From Novisyntrophococcus fermenticellae (GTDB lineage: Bacteria > Bacillota > Clostridia > Lachnospirales > Lachnospiraceae): a DNA stretch of 64,000 bases. The number at the start of each line of letters is the position of its first letter. The first letter of the stretch is position 1. The translations under genes were made by a program, and so were the position numbers. Below, one piece after another: positions 43,922 through 53,512 of this stretch. The stretch is taken from positions 1,550,001 to 1,614,000 of the forward strand of contig NZ_CP076458.1 in NCBI RefSeq assembly GCF_018866245.1, read 5' to 3'. The notes beneath the pieces were generated by a model. It saw nothing but the letters and a program-made list of their open reading frames with translations, was not told the DNA's origin and made no database searches.

Positions 43922-44472
43922 GCAATGCGGTCAAATGCTTTTGTAAGGCGTCCGCGCAGAACCAGGGCCAGAATAATCTTAAGAGTATCCGGTATGATAA
44001 AGGGAACCACGCACCATCCCAGTACGGTTCCCAGGGCTACCGGCCCTTTGCTTTGCGTATAGACAACCATAAACCAGGCGGTTCCAAATGCATAGCAGAC
44101 AAGCAGTCCAAGAAACATGGAAACAGCTGCGGCCCAGAGTTTTTTTCCAAGAAGTGATTCCATCGCCCACATAACTAAAGCAGAGAAAAGAAAGCCCGTG
44201 ATATAGCCGCCTGTGGTTCCTGCAAGTGCTCCGATTCCGCCGGTAAAATTGGAGAAAACCGGAATACCGATAAGCCCAAGAAGTATATAGACACCTACGG
44301 AGCATGCTGCACGCTTTCCCCCAAGTACGCCAAAGGTCAGAAATATTGCAAAAGTCTGCAGTGTGAATGGAACTACATAGGGTATGGAAATCCAGGAACA
44401 TATAATAATTAAAACTGTAAATAATGCCACATAAACCATGTCATATGTCTTTTTTCTGCTATTCGTAATCAC
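43918..44472 (-). CDS. bioY: BioY, biotin transporter S-component
   Basis: 184 residues, about six membrane helices. BioY signatures: PFTLQTFAIFLTFGVLGGKRAA, YILLGLIGIPVFSNFTGGIGALAGTTGGYITGF (in parts) and the C-terminal VPFIIPDTLKIILALVL. It binds biotin and works with the shared ECF energy-coupling module. Its stop is interlocked with the larC stop on the other strand. It has its own promoter (44510-44538 on the - strand); no clear BirA box was found. Confidence 0.94.
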   Translation of the reverse strand: MITNSRKKTYDMVYVALFTVLIIICSWISIPYVVPFTLQTFAIFLTFGVLGGKRAACSVGVYILLGLIGIPVFSNFTGGIGALAGTTGGYITGFLFSALVMWAMESLLGKKLWAAAVSMFLGLLVCYAFGTAWFMVVYTQSKGPVALGTVLGWCVVPFIIPDTLKIILALVLRGRLTKAFDRIA

Positions 44473-44509
44473 ACAAATACCCTCTTTTCTATGTATTTAT
44501 TCTAAAAAA

Positions 44510-44538
44510 ATACTAGCATTACAGTCGGAATCTGTCAA
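44510..44538 (-). promoter_or_regulatory. Promoter of bioY
   Basis: On the - strand TTGACA (44538-44533), 17-bp spacer, TAGTAT (44515-44510), 38 bp before the bioY start. Its -35 lies two bases from the dyad at 44541-44557. Confidence 0.75.
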
Positions 44539-44540
44539 CT

Positions 44541-44557
44541 GCTTTTATAGTAAAAGC
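44541..44557. repeat. Palindrome between bioY and pit promoters
   Basis: GCTTTTA (44541-44547), TAG, TAAAAGC (44551-44557): a perfect 7-bp inverted repeat between the -35 boxes of two divergent promoters. It could be a shared operator or only an AT-rich hairpin. Confidence 0.5.
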
Positions 44558-44570
44558 ATTTTGAAAAAGA

Positions 44571-44599
44571 TTGACAATAAAATAGTCCTGTGCTAAGAT
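44571..44599 (+). promoter_or_regulatory. Promoter of pit operon
   Basis: TTGACA (44571-44576), 17-bp spacer, TAAGAT (44594-44599). It is followed by a leader of about 115 nt. Confidence 0.75.
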
Positions 44600-44660
44600 T
44601 TCAAAGAAGGCCTATTGATTAATGAGAAGCGGGGAGACCGTTTTTTTTGTGCCTCATCCA

Positions 44661-44706
44661 GTATATTTTTCTAAATATACGCAAAAGAAGGAGGGCCCGT
44701 AAGGGC
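44661..44706 (+). promoter_or_regulatory. Structured leader of pit with two hairpins around the ribosome site
   Basis: GTATATTT (44661-44668) pairs perfectly with AAATATAC (44673-44680) around TTCT. AAGGAGG then follows at 44688-44694, and GCCC (44695-44698) pairs with GGGC (44703-44706) around a GTAA (GNRA-type) loop. The pit ATG is at 44722, so the best ribosome site is 27 bases away, separated by the second hairpin. Confidence 0.45.
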
Positions 44707-44721
44707 TGGGAAAAAGTACGT

Positions 44722-45774
44722 ATGGATATTACATTTTCAGGTTTTATCAGTCAGATGATGAGCAGTCCCGTGCTGTTTATCGCAATCGCACTGACGCTTG
44801 GTGTCATCTTTGTCAATGGATGGACAGATGCGCCGAATGCAATTGCAACTTGTGTCGTTACCCGGTGCATGGGTGCGAAACAGGCAATCATCATGTCGGC
44901 AGTATTCAATTTCTTCGGTGTTTTTATCATGTCGATGATTAATTCGACCGTAGCCATGACAATTAAGAATATGGTTAACTTCGGAGGAAATAACGAGAAT
45001 GCACTTGTGGCTTTATGCGCTGCAATGGCAGCAATTGTGATCTGGGCTGTAGCAGCCTGGTATTTCGGAATTCCCACGAGTGAAAGCCATGCCCTGATCG
45101 CCGGACTGTCCGGAGCTGCTATTGCTTTACAGGGCGGTATTTCTGGCATTAATTTTGATGAGTGGATTAAGGTCATCTACGGATTGGTTCTCTCAACAGT
45201 ACTGGGATTCTTCAGTGGCTTCTTTGTATGCAAGACAACTGTACGCATCTGCCGGAATATGGACAGGCGCTCTACCGATGGTCCGTTTACCTGGGCCCAG
45301 ATCGCAGGTGGTGCTGCGATGTCTTTTATGCATGGGGCACAGGATGGACAAAAGTTCATGGGAGTTATGCTGCTGGGCGTCTTCCTCGCCAATGGACAGG
45401 ATACTACTACGGGTGTCGTGCTTCCGGTATGGATGATGCTGTTGTGTTCTGCCGTTATGGGAATTGGAACTTCCATAGGGGGAAAGAAAATCATAAAATC
45501 CGTGGGTATGGATATGGTAAAGCTGGAAAAGTATCAGGGATTTTCCGCAGATGTTGCGGCTACCTTCTGCCTCCTGCTCTCTACGTTGTTTGGGATACCG
45601 GTCAGCACTACGCATACAAAAACCACGGCAATTATGGGTGTAGGAGCTGTGAAGCGCCTGTCTGCGATTAATTTAAATGTTGTAGTTGACATGGTTCTTA
45701 CCTGGGTTCTTACATTTCCGGGGTGTGGTTTTATCGGATTTCTTATGGCAAAAATTCTGATGGCCATTGCGTAA
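44722..45774 (+). CDS. pit: Pit-type inorganic phosphate transporter
   Basis: 350 residues, about ten membrane helices with the two inverted PiT repeats: GWTDAPNAIATCVVTRCM near the N-terminus and STTHTKTTAIMGVGAVKR near the C-terminus. AIPTSESHALIAGLSGAAIA-like (read FGIPTSESHALIAG) and FMHGAQDGQKFMGVM are also family marks. It moves metal-phosphate across the membrane driven by an ion gradient. The start at 44722 is set by homology; upstream codons are unrelated. The DUF47 gene 35 bases on is the usual partner. Confidence 0.94.
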   Translation: MDITFSGFISQMMSSPVLFIAIALTLGVIFVNGWTDAPNAIATCVVTRCMGAKQAIIMSAVFNFFGVFIMSMINSTVAMTIKNMVNFGGNNENALVALCAAMAAIVIWAVAAWYFGIPTSESHALIAGLSGAAIALQGGISGINFDEWIKVIYGLVLSTVLGFFSGFFVCKTTVRICRNMDRRSTDGPFTWAQIAGGAAMSFMHGAQDGQKFMGVMLLGVFLANGQDTTTGVVLPVWMMLLCSAVMGIGTSIGGKKIIKSVGMDMVKLEKYQGFSADVAATFCLLLSTLFGIPVSTTHTKTTAIMGVGAVKRLSAINLNVVVDMVLTWVLTFPGCGFIGFLMAKILMAIA

Positions 45775-45809
45775 TCAAAGATTGTTTCATTGTGAAAGGA
45801 TAAAACATT

Positions 45810-46430
45810 ATGAAAAAAAGCGATATGGTTTATTTTGACGGCTTCAGGGATTGTGTAGACTGTGCCTGCCGCGCAGCAAAGTTTCTGGAACAGGTACTGG
45901 TTGATTATCATATAGATACAGTGAAAGACCAGATGGATCAGCTTCATGAACTGGAACATGAAGGAGATACAAAAAAGCATGAAATCACCCGGGTTTTAAC
46001 GAAGGCCTTTATTACTCCGATTGAGCGGGAAGATATTGTGGAGCTAAGCGGTAAAATTGATGATATCACCGACTCTATAGAGGATGTGCTGATGCATATC
46101 TATGTCTGCCAGGTTCCGGAAATCCGTCCGACAGCCATCGAAATGGTCAAGGTTGCAATTGCATGCTGTGAAACTTTAATTATTATCATGGAAGAATTTG
46201 CAGATTTTAAGCATTCAAATAAACTGAACCAGAACATAATTAAGATTAATGATCTGGAGGAAGAAGGCGACAGGTTATATATCAAAAGCATGTACGACCT
46301 GCACAAGAACTGTACCAATCCGCTGGAAGTGATCGCATGGAGAGATATCTTCGGATATATCGAAAAGTGTATAGACAAATGTGAGGACACAGCTGATATC
46401 GTACAGATGGTAGTAATGAAAAATTCATAA
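45810..46430 (+). CDS. DUF47 family PhoU-like protein (Pit accessory)
   Basis: 206 residues, an all-helical PhoU-like protein: YFDGFRDCVDCACRAAKFLEQV, HELEHEGDTKKHEITRVLTKAFITPIEREDI (in parts), EEEGDRLYIKSMYDL and CIDKCEDTADIVQMVVMKNS. DUF47 proteins are encoded next to Pit transporters and are thought to regulate them. Spacing, direction and the terminator after it support a two-gene pit operon. Confidence 0.93.
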   Translation: MKKSDMVYFDGFRDCVDCACRAAKFLEQVLVDYHIDTVKDQMDQLHELEHEGDTKKHEITRVLTKAFITPIEREDIVELSGKIDDITDSIEDVLMHIYVCQVPEIRPTAIEMVKVAIACCETLIIIMEEFADFKHSNKLNQNIIKINDLEEEGDRLYIKSMYDLHKNCTNPLEVIAWRDIFGYIEKCIDKCEDTADIVQMVVMKNS

Positions 46431-46438
46431 TCATACCG

Positions 46439-46483
46439 AAACAGGAATTGAATCTTCGAAGTGGGGATTTTTCCTGTTTTTTT
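46439..46483 (+). terminator. Rho-independent terminator of pit operon
   Basis: AACAGGAA (46439-46446) pairs with TTCCTGTT (46471-46478), followed by a seven-T run. The loop is long (24 nt) and may fold further. Confidence 0.75.
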
Positions 46484-46508
46484 AAATTATATTTTTAGCT
46501 GCCAGATA

Positions 46509-46537
46509 TTGATATTTGAGATAAAATCTGGTAGAAT
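46509..46537 (+). promoter_or_regulatory. Promoter of enolase gene
   Basis: TTGATA (46509-46514), 17-bp spacer, TAGAAT (46532-46537). The expected start point lies next to the palindrome at 46546-46565. Confidence 0.75.
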
Positions 46538-46545
46538 ATAAGTAA

Positions 46546-46565
46546 ATTAGTTAATGCTAACTAAT
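46546..46565. promoter_or_regulatory. Perfect 20-bp palindromic element at enolase transcription start
   Basis: ATTAGTTA (46546-46553), ATGC, TAACTAAT (46558-46565): an 8-bp perfect inverted repeat with four central bases. It starts about nine bases after the -10. Size, symmetry and place suggest an operator of a dimeric repressor; MarR-type sites look similar. Confidence 0.55.
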
Positions 46566-46638
46566 CTTGTTTAAAACCTGCAGATACAAAACAACAGTGT
46601 AATAAATAACACGAAATTCAGATGAAAGGAAGCGTTAG

Positions 46639-47943
<1,305 letters not shown>

Positions 47944-47972
47944 CAGACATGGATTCATAATAAGGTAAGCAG

Positions 47973-48003
47973 AGGCTGCGTATGAATGAGTACGCAGCCT
48001 TTG
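47973..48003 (+). terminator. Terminator after enolase
   Basis: AGGCTGCGTA (47973-47982) pairs perfectly with TACGCAGCCT (47991-48000) around an eight-base loop, followed by TTGT. The T run is short. Confidence 0.8.
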
Positions 48004-48079
48004 TATGTAAAAAAATGATCTGGTAATGAGAAAGGAATCTATGGTATACTGTCCATAAATATAAATGGAGGTACCAACA

Positions 48080-49930
48080 ATGTACATAATTCCAAGACCA
48101 CAGAATCTGGAAATCAGTGAGGAAAGATGCTGCCTTCCTTATTTTGGGAATATTTTGATTGATACGGAATGTGCGGGGGAGGTCTATGAACTGGCGCGAA
48201 TACTTCAGGAAGACCTGATAGATAACACAGGGTTTGTTTACAATATTTCACGTGGGAAAGGGAAAGGGCCGATTTTTCTGTCACAGGATAAAAAACTGAA
48301 GGAAGAACAGTATATGCTGGATATCCGGAAAGAAGAGATTCGAATTACGGGCGGAAGTACACAGGGAATTCTTTATGGGATACAGACCTTGAGGCAGATT
48401 CTGTCTCAGGAGGGAGGAATGCTTCCCTGTCTTTCCATCAACGATTATCCTGACATGCCTGTCAGGGGATTTTACCATGATGTTACCAGAGGAAGGGTAC
48501 CTACTTTAAACTGGCTGGAAAAGCTTGCCGATACGCTTAGCTATTATAAAATTAATCAGATGCAGTTATACATAGAACATAGCTTTCTGTTCGAAAGTTT
48601 AAGTGAAGTATGGAGAGACGATACACCGCTTACGGGTGAGGAGATTATGGAACTGGATCAATACTGTGCTGTAAGAGGGATTGAGCTGGTTCCGTCCCTG
48701 TCTTCTTTCGGACATCTGTATAAACTGTTATGTACCAGGCAGTTTCGGCATCTAAGCGAAAGAAGTGATGCAGGGCAGGAACCCTTTGGCTTCGTAAGCA
48801 GGATGGAGCATCACACAATCGATGTTTCCAGTGAAGAAGGTTTTGAACTGATCAGGGAGCTGCTGTCGGAATACATGCCTTTGTTTTCTTCTAAGAAGTT
48901 TAACATCGGGGCAGATGAAACCTTTGATCTCGGAAAAGATAAAAACCGGAAGAGAGCGGAGAAGGAAGGAGTGCCTGCACTTTATATGGAGTATGCAGGA
49001 AAGCTGTGCGCCTTCGTGGCAGAGCAGGGCTATACACCTTTGTTATGGGGAGATGTCATGCTCCAATTCCCCGAGCTTGTACAAAACCTGCCCGAAGGAA
49101 CCATCTGCTTAAACTGGGGATATTCGCCCCTGCAGACAGAGGATTCCACAAAAACCTACGCAGAACATGATGTGGCCCAGTATGTGTGTCCGGGTGTGAG
49201 TGGCTGGAACCAGCTGCTGAATCTGATGGAGGGCGCTTACAGTAATATCAGCCGTATGTGCAGCTATGCAATGAAATACCATGCAGCAGGTGTGCTGAAT
49301 ACGGACTGGGGGGACTTTGGACACATTAATCATCCGGAATTCAGCATACCGGGAATCATCTATGGAGCTGCCGCCTCCTGGAATTACGGTGCATTTCCTG
49401 CTTATGAAGAGATGAATAAAGAAATTTCCAGAGTAGCGTACCGGGATGAATCCGAAAATATTGTCGGAATTCTGGGAACCTTAAGTAAGCAGCAGAGCTT
49501 TGGATGGCCGGATCTGGTATATTGGAAGGAACGCTTTCATATGGCTTCCAAAGAAAAACGTACGGAATTCTGGAATCGCCGGGAGGAGATAATCAAAACC
49601 TCCGGAGAAAAAAATCATATCATAGATGACTGCATCTGCGAATTGACCAGTAGTATCTCTTCTATGGATACGAAAACCAGAACTATGGTTCCGTCCTTTT
49701 TAATTGCAGCAGAAGGCATGCGGCTACTCAATCAGATTGGAGTGCTTATTCTCGAGACGAAAAAAAACCTGAGAAAAGACCTGAAAGAATCTTCACTTGA
49801 AACTGCCAGAAAACTGGAAGAGTGGTATTACAGATATAAGATGCTTTGGCGTACCGTAAGTAAGGAGTCAGAACTTTACAGGATTGGTGAAGTGATATTC
49901 TGGTGTGCAGATTATTTAAGAGAAATGTGA
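48080..49930 (+). CDS. GH20-family beta-N-acetylhexosaminidase-like glycoside hydrolase
   Basis: 616 residues, no signal peptide, so cytoplasmic. The N-terminal GH20b-like domain (IIPRPQNLEI; QYMLDIRKEEIRITGGSTQGILYGIQTLRQIL in parts) is followed by a TIM barrel: GFYHDVTRGRVPTLNWL, YYKINQMQLYIEHSF, VPSLSSFGHLY, and IGADETFDLG near residue 277, where the Asp-Glu pair is the catalytic pair of GH20. This enzyme type removes terminal N-acetylhexosamines. It lies next to genes for unsaturated uronate use, which fits glycosaminoglycan oligosaccharides as substrate. GGAGG at 48067-48071 sets ATG 48080. Confidence 0.82.
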   Translation: MYIIPRPQNLEISEERCCLPYFGNILIDTECAGEVYELARILQEDLIDNTGFVYNISRGKGKGPIFLSQDKKLKEEQYMLDIRKEEIRITGGSTQGILYGIQTLRQILSQEGGMLPCLSINDYPDMPVRGFYHDVTRGRVPTLNWLEKLADTLSYYKINQMQLYIEHSFLFESLSEVWRDDTPLTGEEIMELDQYCAVRGIELVPSLSSFGHLYKLLCTRQFRHLSERSDAGQEPFGFVSRMEHHTIDVSSEEGFELIRELLSEYMPLFSSKKFNIGADETFDLGKDKNRKRAEKEGVPALYMEYAGKLCAFVAEQGYTPLLWGDVMLQFPELVQNLPEGTICLNWGYSPLQTEDSTKTYAEHDVAQYVCPGVSGWNQLLNLMEGAYSNISRMCSYAMKYHAAGVLNTDWGDFGHINHPEFSIPGIIYGAAASWNYGAFPAYEEMNKEISRVAYRDESENIVGILGTLSKQQSFGWPDLVYWKERFHMASKEKRTEFWNRREEIIKTSGEKNHIIDDCICELTSSISSMDTKTRTMVPSFLIAAEGMRLLNQIGVLILETKKNLRKDLKESSLETARKLEEWYYRYKMLWRTVSKESELYRIGEVIFWCADYLREM

Positions 49931-49957
49931 ATATTTGGCTTTTTAATTCTGATATCA

Positions 49958-50818
49958 TCAGCTTAAACTTAAGTTGGCATATTTCTTAGGGGATATGCCA
50001 ACTGTTTTTGTAAATGCCTTTACAAAATTACTGTAATTATTGTATCCACACTGCCCACAAACTTCATTCACACTAAGGCCCTCCGCTAATAGTGACTTGG
50101 CTATACTGATTCTTCTGGCAGTGATATATTTATTAATGGTCATACCTGTTGAAGATTTAAATATCCTGCAGATATAGGAAGTACTGATATAAAATTGAGA
50201 TGAGATACCCTCCAGCGAAATATCCTCCTGCAAGTTCTGATTAATATAGTTAATAATGTCATCTACCTGCTTATTGTATTTTATACTGACCATTTTGGCC
50301 GCCTCTTCATGCTTTACCAAATATCCATTATTTAATAAAAGCATTAATTCTGTAAAGGCAGTCCGTTCAATAAGATCGCTTCCGTAGCCGTTTGCTGAAG
50401 TGATTTTATTAATATAGTATAAAAAACGCTGCTGAGCCTCTTTATCCAAAGATATCTTATGGCTGAACCCTTTTTCCCGTTTTGTAAAACAATCACTTAA
50501 ATCCGTAGTCTTAGTAGAAATTTTTTTAATAAAATCAGGATGTATGGATATTACAATTCTTTCATGCACTTCTTTTTCAACCTGGGATATATAATGGCTT
50601 TCATACTGATTAATCACAAAAGCATCTCCGGGGTTAATAGAATAGAACTTATTATCAATAAGAAATTGCTTTCCGCCAAAAACAGAATAATAAACTTCAT
50701 AGCAATCATGGATATGCATATTCATGACTTTTTCTTCTTTATATAGGTGAGCGATGGCAAAGTAATTTCCCTCAATTGCATTTTTTATGGAAGTTTTACA
50801 ATTTGACAGTTCTTTCAT
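49958..50818 (-). CDS. AraC family transcriptional regulator
   Basis: 286 residues. An N-terminal cupin-type sensor domain (MHIHDCYEVYYSVFGGKQFLI; INPGDAFVINQYESHY) and a C-terminal double helix-turn-helix (ISLEGISSQFYISTSYICRIFKSSTGMTINKYI in parts; NEVCGQCGYNNYSNFVKAFTKTVGISPKKY). It is divergent from kduI and the uronate genes, so it is the likely local activator, sensing a sugar through the cupin domain. It has a 121-bp shared control region with the kdu operon and a palindrome at 50868-50881. Confidence 0.93.
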   Translation of the reverse strand: MKELSNCKTSIKNAIEGNYFAIAHLYKEEKVMNMHIHDCYEVYYSVFGGKQFLIDNKFYSINPGDAFVINQYESHYISQVEKEVHERIVISIHPDFIKKISTKTTDLSDCFTKREKGFSHKISLDKEAQQRFLYYINKITSANGYGSDLIERTAFTELMLLLNNGYLVKHEEAAKMVSIKYNKQVDDIINYINQNLQEDISLEGISSQFYISTSYICRIFKSSTGMTINKYITARRISIAKSLLAEGLSVNEVCGQCGYNNYSNFVKAFTKTVGISPKKYANLSLS

Positions 50819-50867
50819 AGCAGTATCCTTTCCACATATTTTCAGGCAAGTACTATAAGTATAAAAG

Positions 50868-50881
50868 AATTGTTCACAATT
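50868..50881. promoter_or_regulatory. Palindrome in AraC-kduI intergenic region
   Basis: AATTGT (50868-50873), TC, ACAATT (50876-50881). The 121-bp gap is AT rich. A TATACT (50932-50937) could be the kdu -10, but no good -35 precedes it, consistent with activator dependence. Confidence 0.4.
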
Positions 50882-50981
50882 TGCAATGTTTTATGGAATA
50901 AATGATAAGAAATATAAAATATAGAATGATATACTAAGAATGACACTTATAAGTTTAAAATCAAAAAGGGAGGTATATATT

Positions 50982-51842
50982 TTGGAGATAAGAACAGCAA
51001 CATCCCCAAAAGATGTAAAGCATTATACTACAGACAGGCTTAGAGAGGAATTTTTGATCCAGAAGCTTTTTTTGCCCGGGGAAATTAAATTTGTGTATAG
51101 CCACAATGACCGTATTATTATAGGTGGGGCAGTGCCGGAGGCACCGATTCAGTTAACAGCCGGAGAGGAACTGAAGGCAGAATATTTCCTTCAGAGAAGA
51201 GAAATGGGCGTTATTAACATTGGGGGAAAAGGCAGTATTATCATTGACGGAAAATTGTATATCGTAGAGAACAGAGAGGGTATGTATATCGGAATGGGCG
51301 CTAAGGAAATTACCTTTGCCAGCGAAGATATAAACAATCCTGCAAAGTTTTATATAAATTCAGCCCCGGCGCATAAAACCTATAAGACGGTTCTGATTAA
51401 GCCGGAAGGTGAAGAGGCAGAGGATGTAGTGATTGTGAAAGGCGCCAATAAAGTGGAATTGGGCAGCTTAGAGGAATCCAATCACAGGACCATCTGTAAA
51501 TATATACTTCCGGGGCAGGTGGAAAGCTGTCAGCTGGAGATGGGTATGACAAAGCTGGAACCGGGAAGCGTCTGGAATACCATGCCGTGCCATACGCATG
51601 AAAGAAGGATGGAAGTGTATATGTACTTTGATATGGACGAAGAGGCTTTTGTGATGCATTATATGGGAGAACCAGATGAAACAAGGCACATTGTCATGAG
51701 AAATGAAGAAGCAGTCATATCCCCAAGCTGGTCTATTCATTCCGGCTGCGGAACAAAAGCATATACGTTTATCTGGGGGATGGTTGGAGAAAATCAGGAT
51801 TATAATGATCAGGATTTTATTGCCATGGGCGATTTAAAGTAG
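50982..51842 (+). CDS. kduI: 5-dehydro-4-deoxy-D-glucuronate isomerase
   Basis: 286 residues from TTG 50982, set by GGGAGG eight bases ahead. Family marks: EIRTATSPKDVKHYTTDRLREEFLI (in parts), REMGVINIGGKG, and the metal-binding CHTHERRMEVYMYFD near residue 204, with a later His. KduI converts 5-keto-4-deoxyuronate, released from unsaturated uronates, to 3-deoxy-D-glycero-2,5-hexodiulosonate. First gene of the kduI-kduD-unknown-GH88 operon. Confidence 0.95.
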   Translation: MEIRTATSPKDVKHYTTDRLREEFLIQKLFLPGEIKFVYSHNDRIIIGGAVPEAPIQLTAGEELKAEYFLQRREMGVINIGGKGSIIIDGKLYIVENREGMYIGMGAKEITFASEDINNPAKFYINSAPAHKTYKTVLIKPEGEEAEDVVIVKGANKVELGSLEESNHRTICKYILPGQVESCQLEMGMTKLEPGSVWNTMPCHTHERRMEVYMYFDMDEEAFVMHYMGEPDETRHIVMRNEEAVISPSWSIHSGCGTKAYTFIWGMVGENQDYNDQDFIAMGDLK

Positions 51843-51889
51843 CATGAGAACCTATGCGTATACATTGAGCCGATTGAGGAGGAGTCATT

Positions 51890-52693
51890 ATGAAGATTTT
51901 GGATAGTTTCTCACTGGAAGGAAAAGTGGCATTAGTTACAGGGGCAGCTTATGGAATTGGGTTTGCCATTGCAGAGGCTTATGCATCAGCAGGAGCCAGG
52001 GTTGCTTTTAACTGTAGAAGCCAGGAGCATATGGATATTGCGATGAAAAACTATAACCAGAAAGGGATTGAAGCAAAAGGGTATATCTGCGATGTGACAG
52101 ATGAAAAGCAGGTCGTAGATATGGTTGCAAATATTGAAAAGGAACTGGGGACAATTGATATTCTTGTGAATAATGCAGGTATCATCAAGAGGATACCCAT
52201 GACCGACATGAGCACAGAGGAATTCCGGCAGGTGATAGACGTTGACTTAAATGCTCCTTTCATAGTGTCAAAAGCAGTCATACCAGGCATGCTGAAAAAA
52301 GGACATGGCAAGATTATCAATATCTGCTCTATGATGAGCGAATTAGGGAGAGAAACTGTTTCTGCATATGCAGCTGCAAAAGGTGGGCTCAAGATGCTGA
52401 CAAAGAATATTGCATCGGAGTATGGCGAATTTAATATACAGTGTAACGGGATTGGGCCCGGATACATTGCGACGCCGCAGACAGCACCCTTAAGAGAAGT
52501 GCAGTCAGATGGGTCAAAACACCCATTTGACCAGTTCATTATAGGCAAGACTCCGGCAGCCCGCTGGGGAGAAGTTGAGGATCTGCAGGGTCCGGCTGTA
52601 TTTCTTGCTTCGGGTGCTTCTGATTTTATCAATGGCCATATTCTCTATGTAGATGGTGGAATTCTCGCATATATTGGAAAGCAGCCGAAGTAG
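51890..52693 (+). CDS. kduD: 2-dehydro-3-deoxy-D-gluconate 5-dehydrogenase (KduD-type SDR)
   Basis: 267 residues, short-chain dehydrogenase. Cofactor motif VTGAAYGIGFAIAEAYA, structural NNAG (LVNNAGIIKR), catalytic Ser in ICSMMSELGRE and YAAAK (Tyr-Lys). GPGYIATPQTAPLR matches the gluconate 5-dehydrogenase/KduD branch. It reduces the hexodiulosonate to 2-keto-3-deoxygluconate using NADH. AGGAGGAG precedes the ATG. Genes for KDG kinase and aldolase, the next steps, are not in the window. Confidence 0.93.
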   Translation: MKILDSFSLEGKVALVTGAAYGIGFAIAEAYASAGARVAFNCRSQEHMDIAMKNYNQKGIEAKGYICDVTDEKQVVDMVANIEKELGTIDILVNNAGIIKRIPMTDMSTEEFRQVIDVDLNAPFIVSKAVIPGMLKKGHGKIINICSMMSELGRETVSAYAAAKGGLKMLTKNIASEYGEFNIQCNGIGPGYIATPQTAPLREVQSDGSKHPFDQFIIGKTPAARWGEVEDLQGPAVFLASGASDFINGHILYVDGGILAYIGKQPK

Positions 52694-52701
52694 GAGGAAT
52701 T

Positions 52702-53490
52702 ATGGTCTTAACATTAAGAGTTTTAGATGTTCATAATAAGATTTTGGCTTTAGAACAGGGTGAAGATGAAGTGTCCCTTGTATACACAAAAGAATATAAA
52801 GAAGGAGACCACATCGAACTGGGGCTCTCTCAAAAAGATGCATATCTGATGCTCCAGATGGATGATGCCCTTGGGAAAGCCTTTACTTATGTAACAGGAG
52901 CAGTTACCTATACAATACCTTTCGGTGAGAAAAGGATCAGCTATTCTCCAAAAGTATTTACAGGAAACCGTCATATGATAACTGCCAGAGTGGCTAAGGA
53001 AGCAGAAATTCGTGGGTATAAAAATCTGGCTTTTAATGTAATGGACCAACATGGAGAAACCAATTGTTATCCACATGCATGGGCCAACGTAGAGACGAGG
53101 GGAGAATCTGTATTTGCAGCAAGAAATGCCATTGATGGGGTCACAGAGAATCGCTCTCATGGGAAGTGGCCTTATGAATCCTGGGGAATTAACAGACAGG
53201 AGGATGCATGGATGACCGTTGAATTTGGAAGAACGGTAGAGGCTGATACAGTTGTACTTTATACAAGAGCAGATTTTCCCCATGACAGCTGGTGGAAACA
53301 GGTCACATTAAGTTTTTCCGATGGCTCTTTTATAAAGTGGGATTTAGAAAAAAGTGAGAAACCTCATCGTATATCCTTTAAAAAGAAACAGATTACCTGG
53401 GTGAAGTTACATAGTTTGATAAAAGCTGAGGATGCATCTCCATTTCCTGCCTTGAGCCAAATTGAGGTGTATGGGACGGAAAGCAGATAA
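52702..53490 (+). CDS. Unrecognised protein of uronate operon with discoidin-like C-terminus
   Basis: 262 residues, no signal peptide, probably cytoplasmic. Residues 1-70 look like a short beta domain (VLDVHNKILALEQGEDEVSLVY; DHIELGLSQKDAYLMLQ). Residues about 120-262 resemble an F5/8 type C (discoidin) or CBM32-like sandwich: AARNAIDGVTENRSHGKWPYESWG, EDAWMTVEFGRTVEADTVVLYTRAD, WKQVTLSFSDGS, LSQIEVYG. Cytoplasmic carbohydrate-binding sandwiches are unusual. It lies nine bases after kduD and 22 before the GH88 gene, so a role with unsaturated uronate oligosaccharides is inferred. No catalytic motif is seen. Confidence 0.8.
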   Translation: MVLTLRVLDVHNKILALEQGEDEVSLVYTKEYKEGDHIELGLSQKDAYLMLQMDDALGKAFTYVTGAVTYTIPFGEKRISYSPKVFTGNRHMITARVAKEAEIRGYKNLAFNVMDQHGETNCYPHAWANVETRGESVFAARNAIDGVTENRSHGKWPYESWGINRQEDAWMTVEFGRTVEADTVVLYTRADFPHDSWWKQVTLSFSDGSFIKWDLEKSEKPHRISFKKKQITWVKLHSLIKAEDASPFPALSQIEVYGTESR

Positions 53491-53512
53491 GTAAAACGGA
53501 GGAGAGAGTAAG

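Noticed and set aside
44647..44721. Extended N-terminus for the Pit transporter
   Set aside because: The 25 extra codons are basic, not family-like, and include the leader hairpins and AAGGAGG.
50940..50981. Earlier in-frame start for kduI
   Set aside because: It would place the GGGAGG ribosome site inside the coding sequence and adds 14 residues not seen in KduI.
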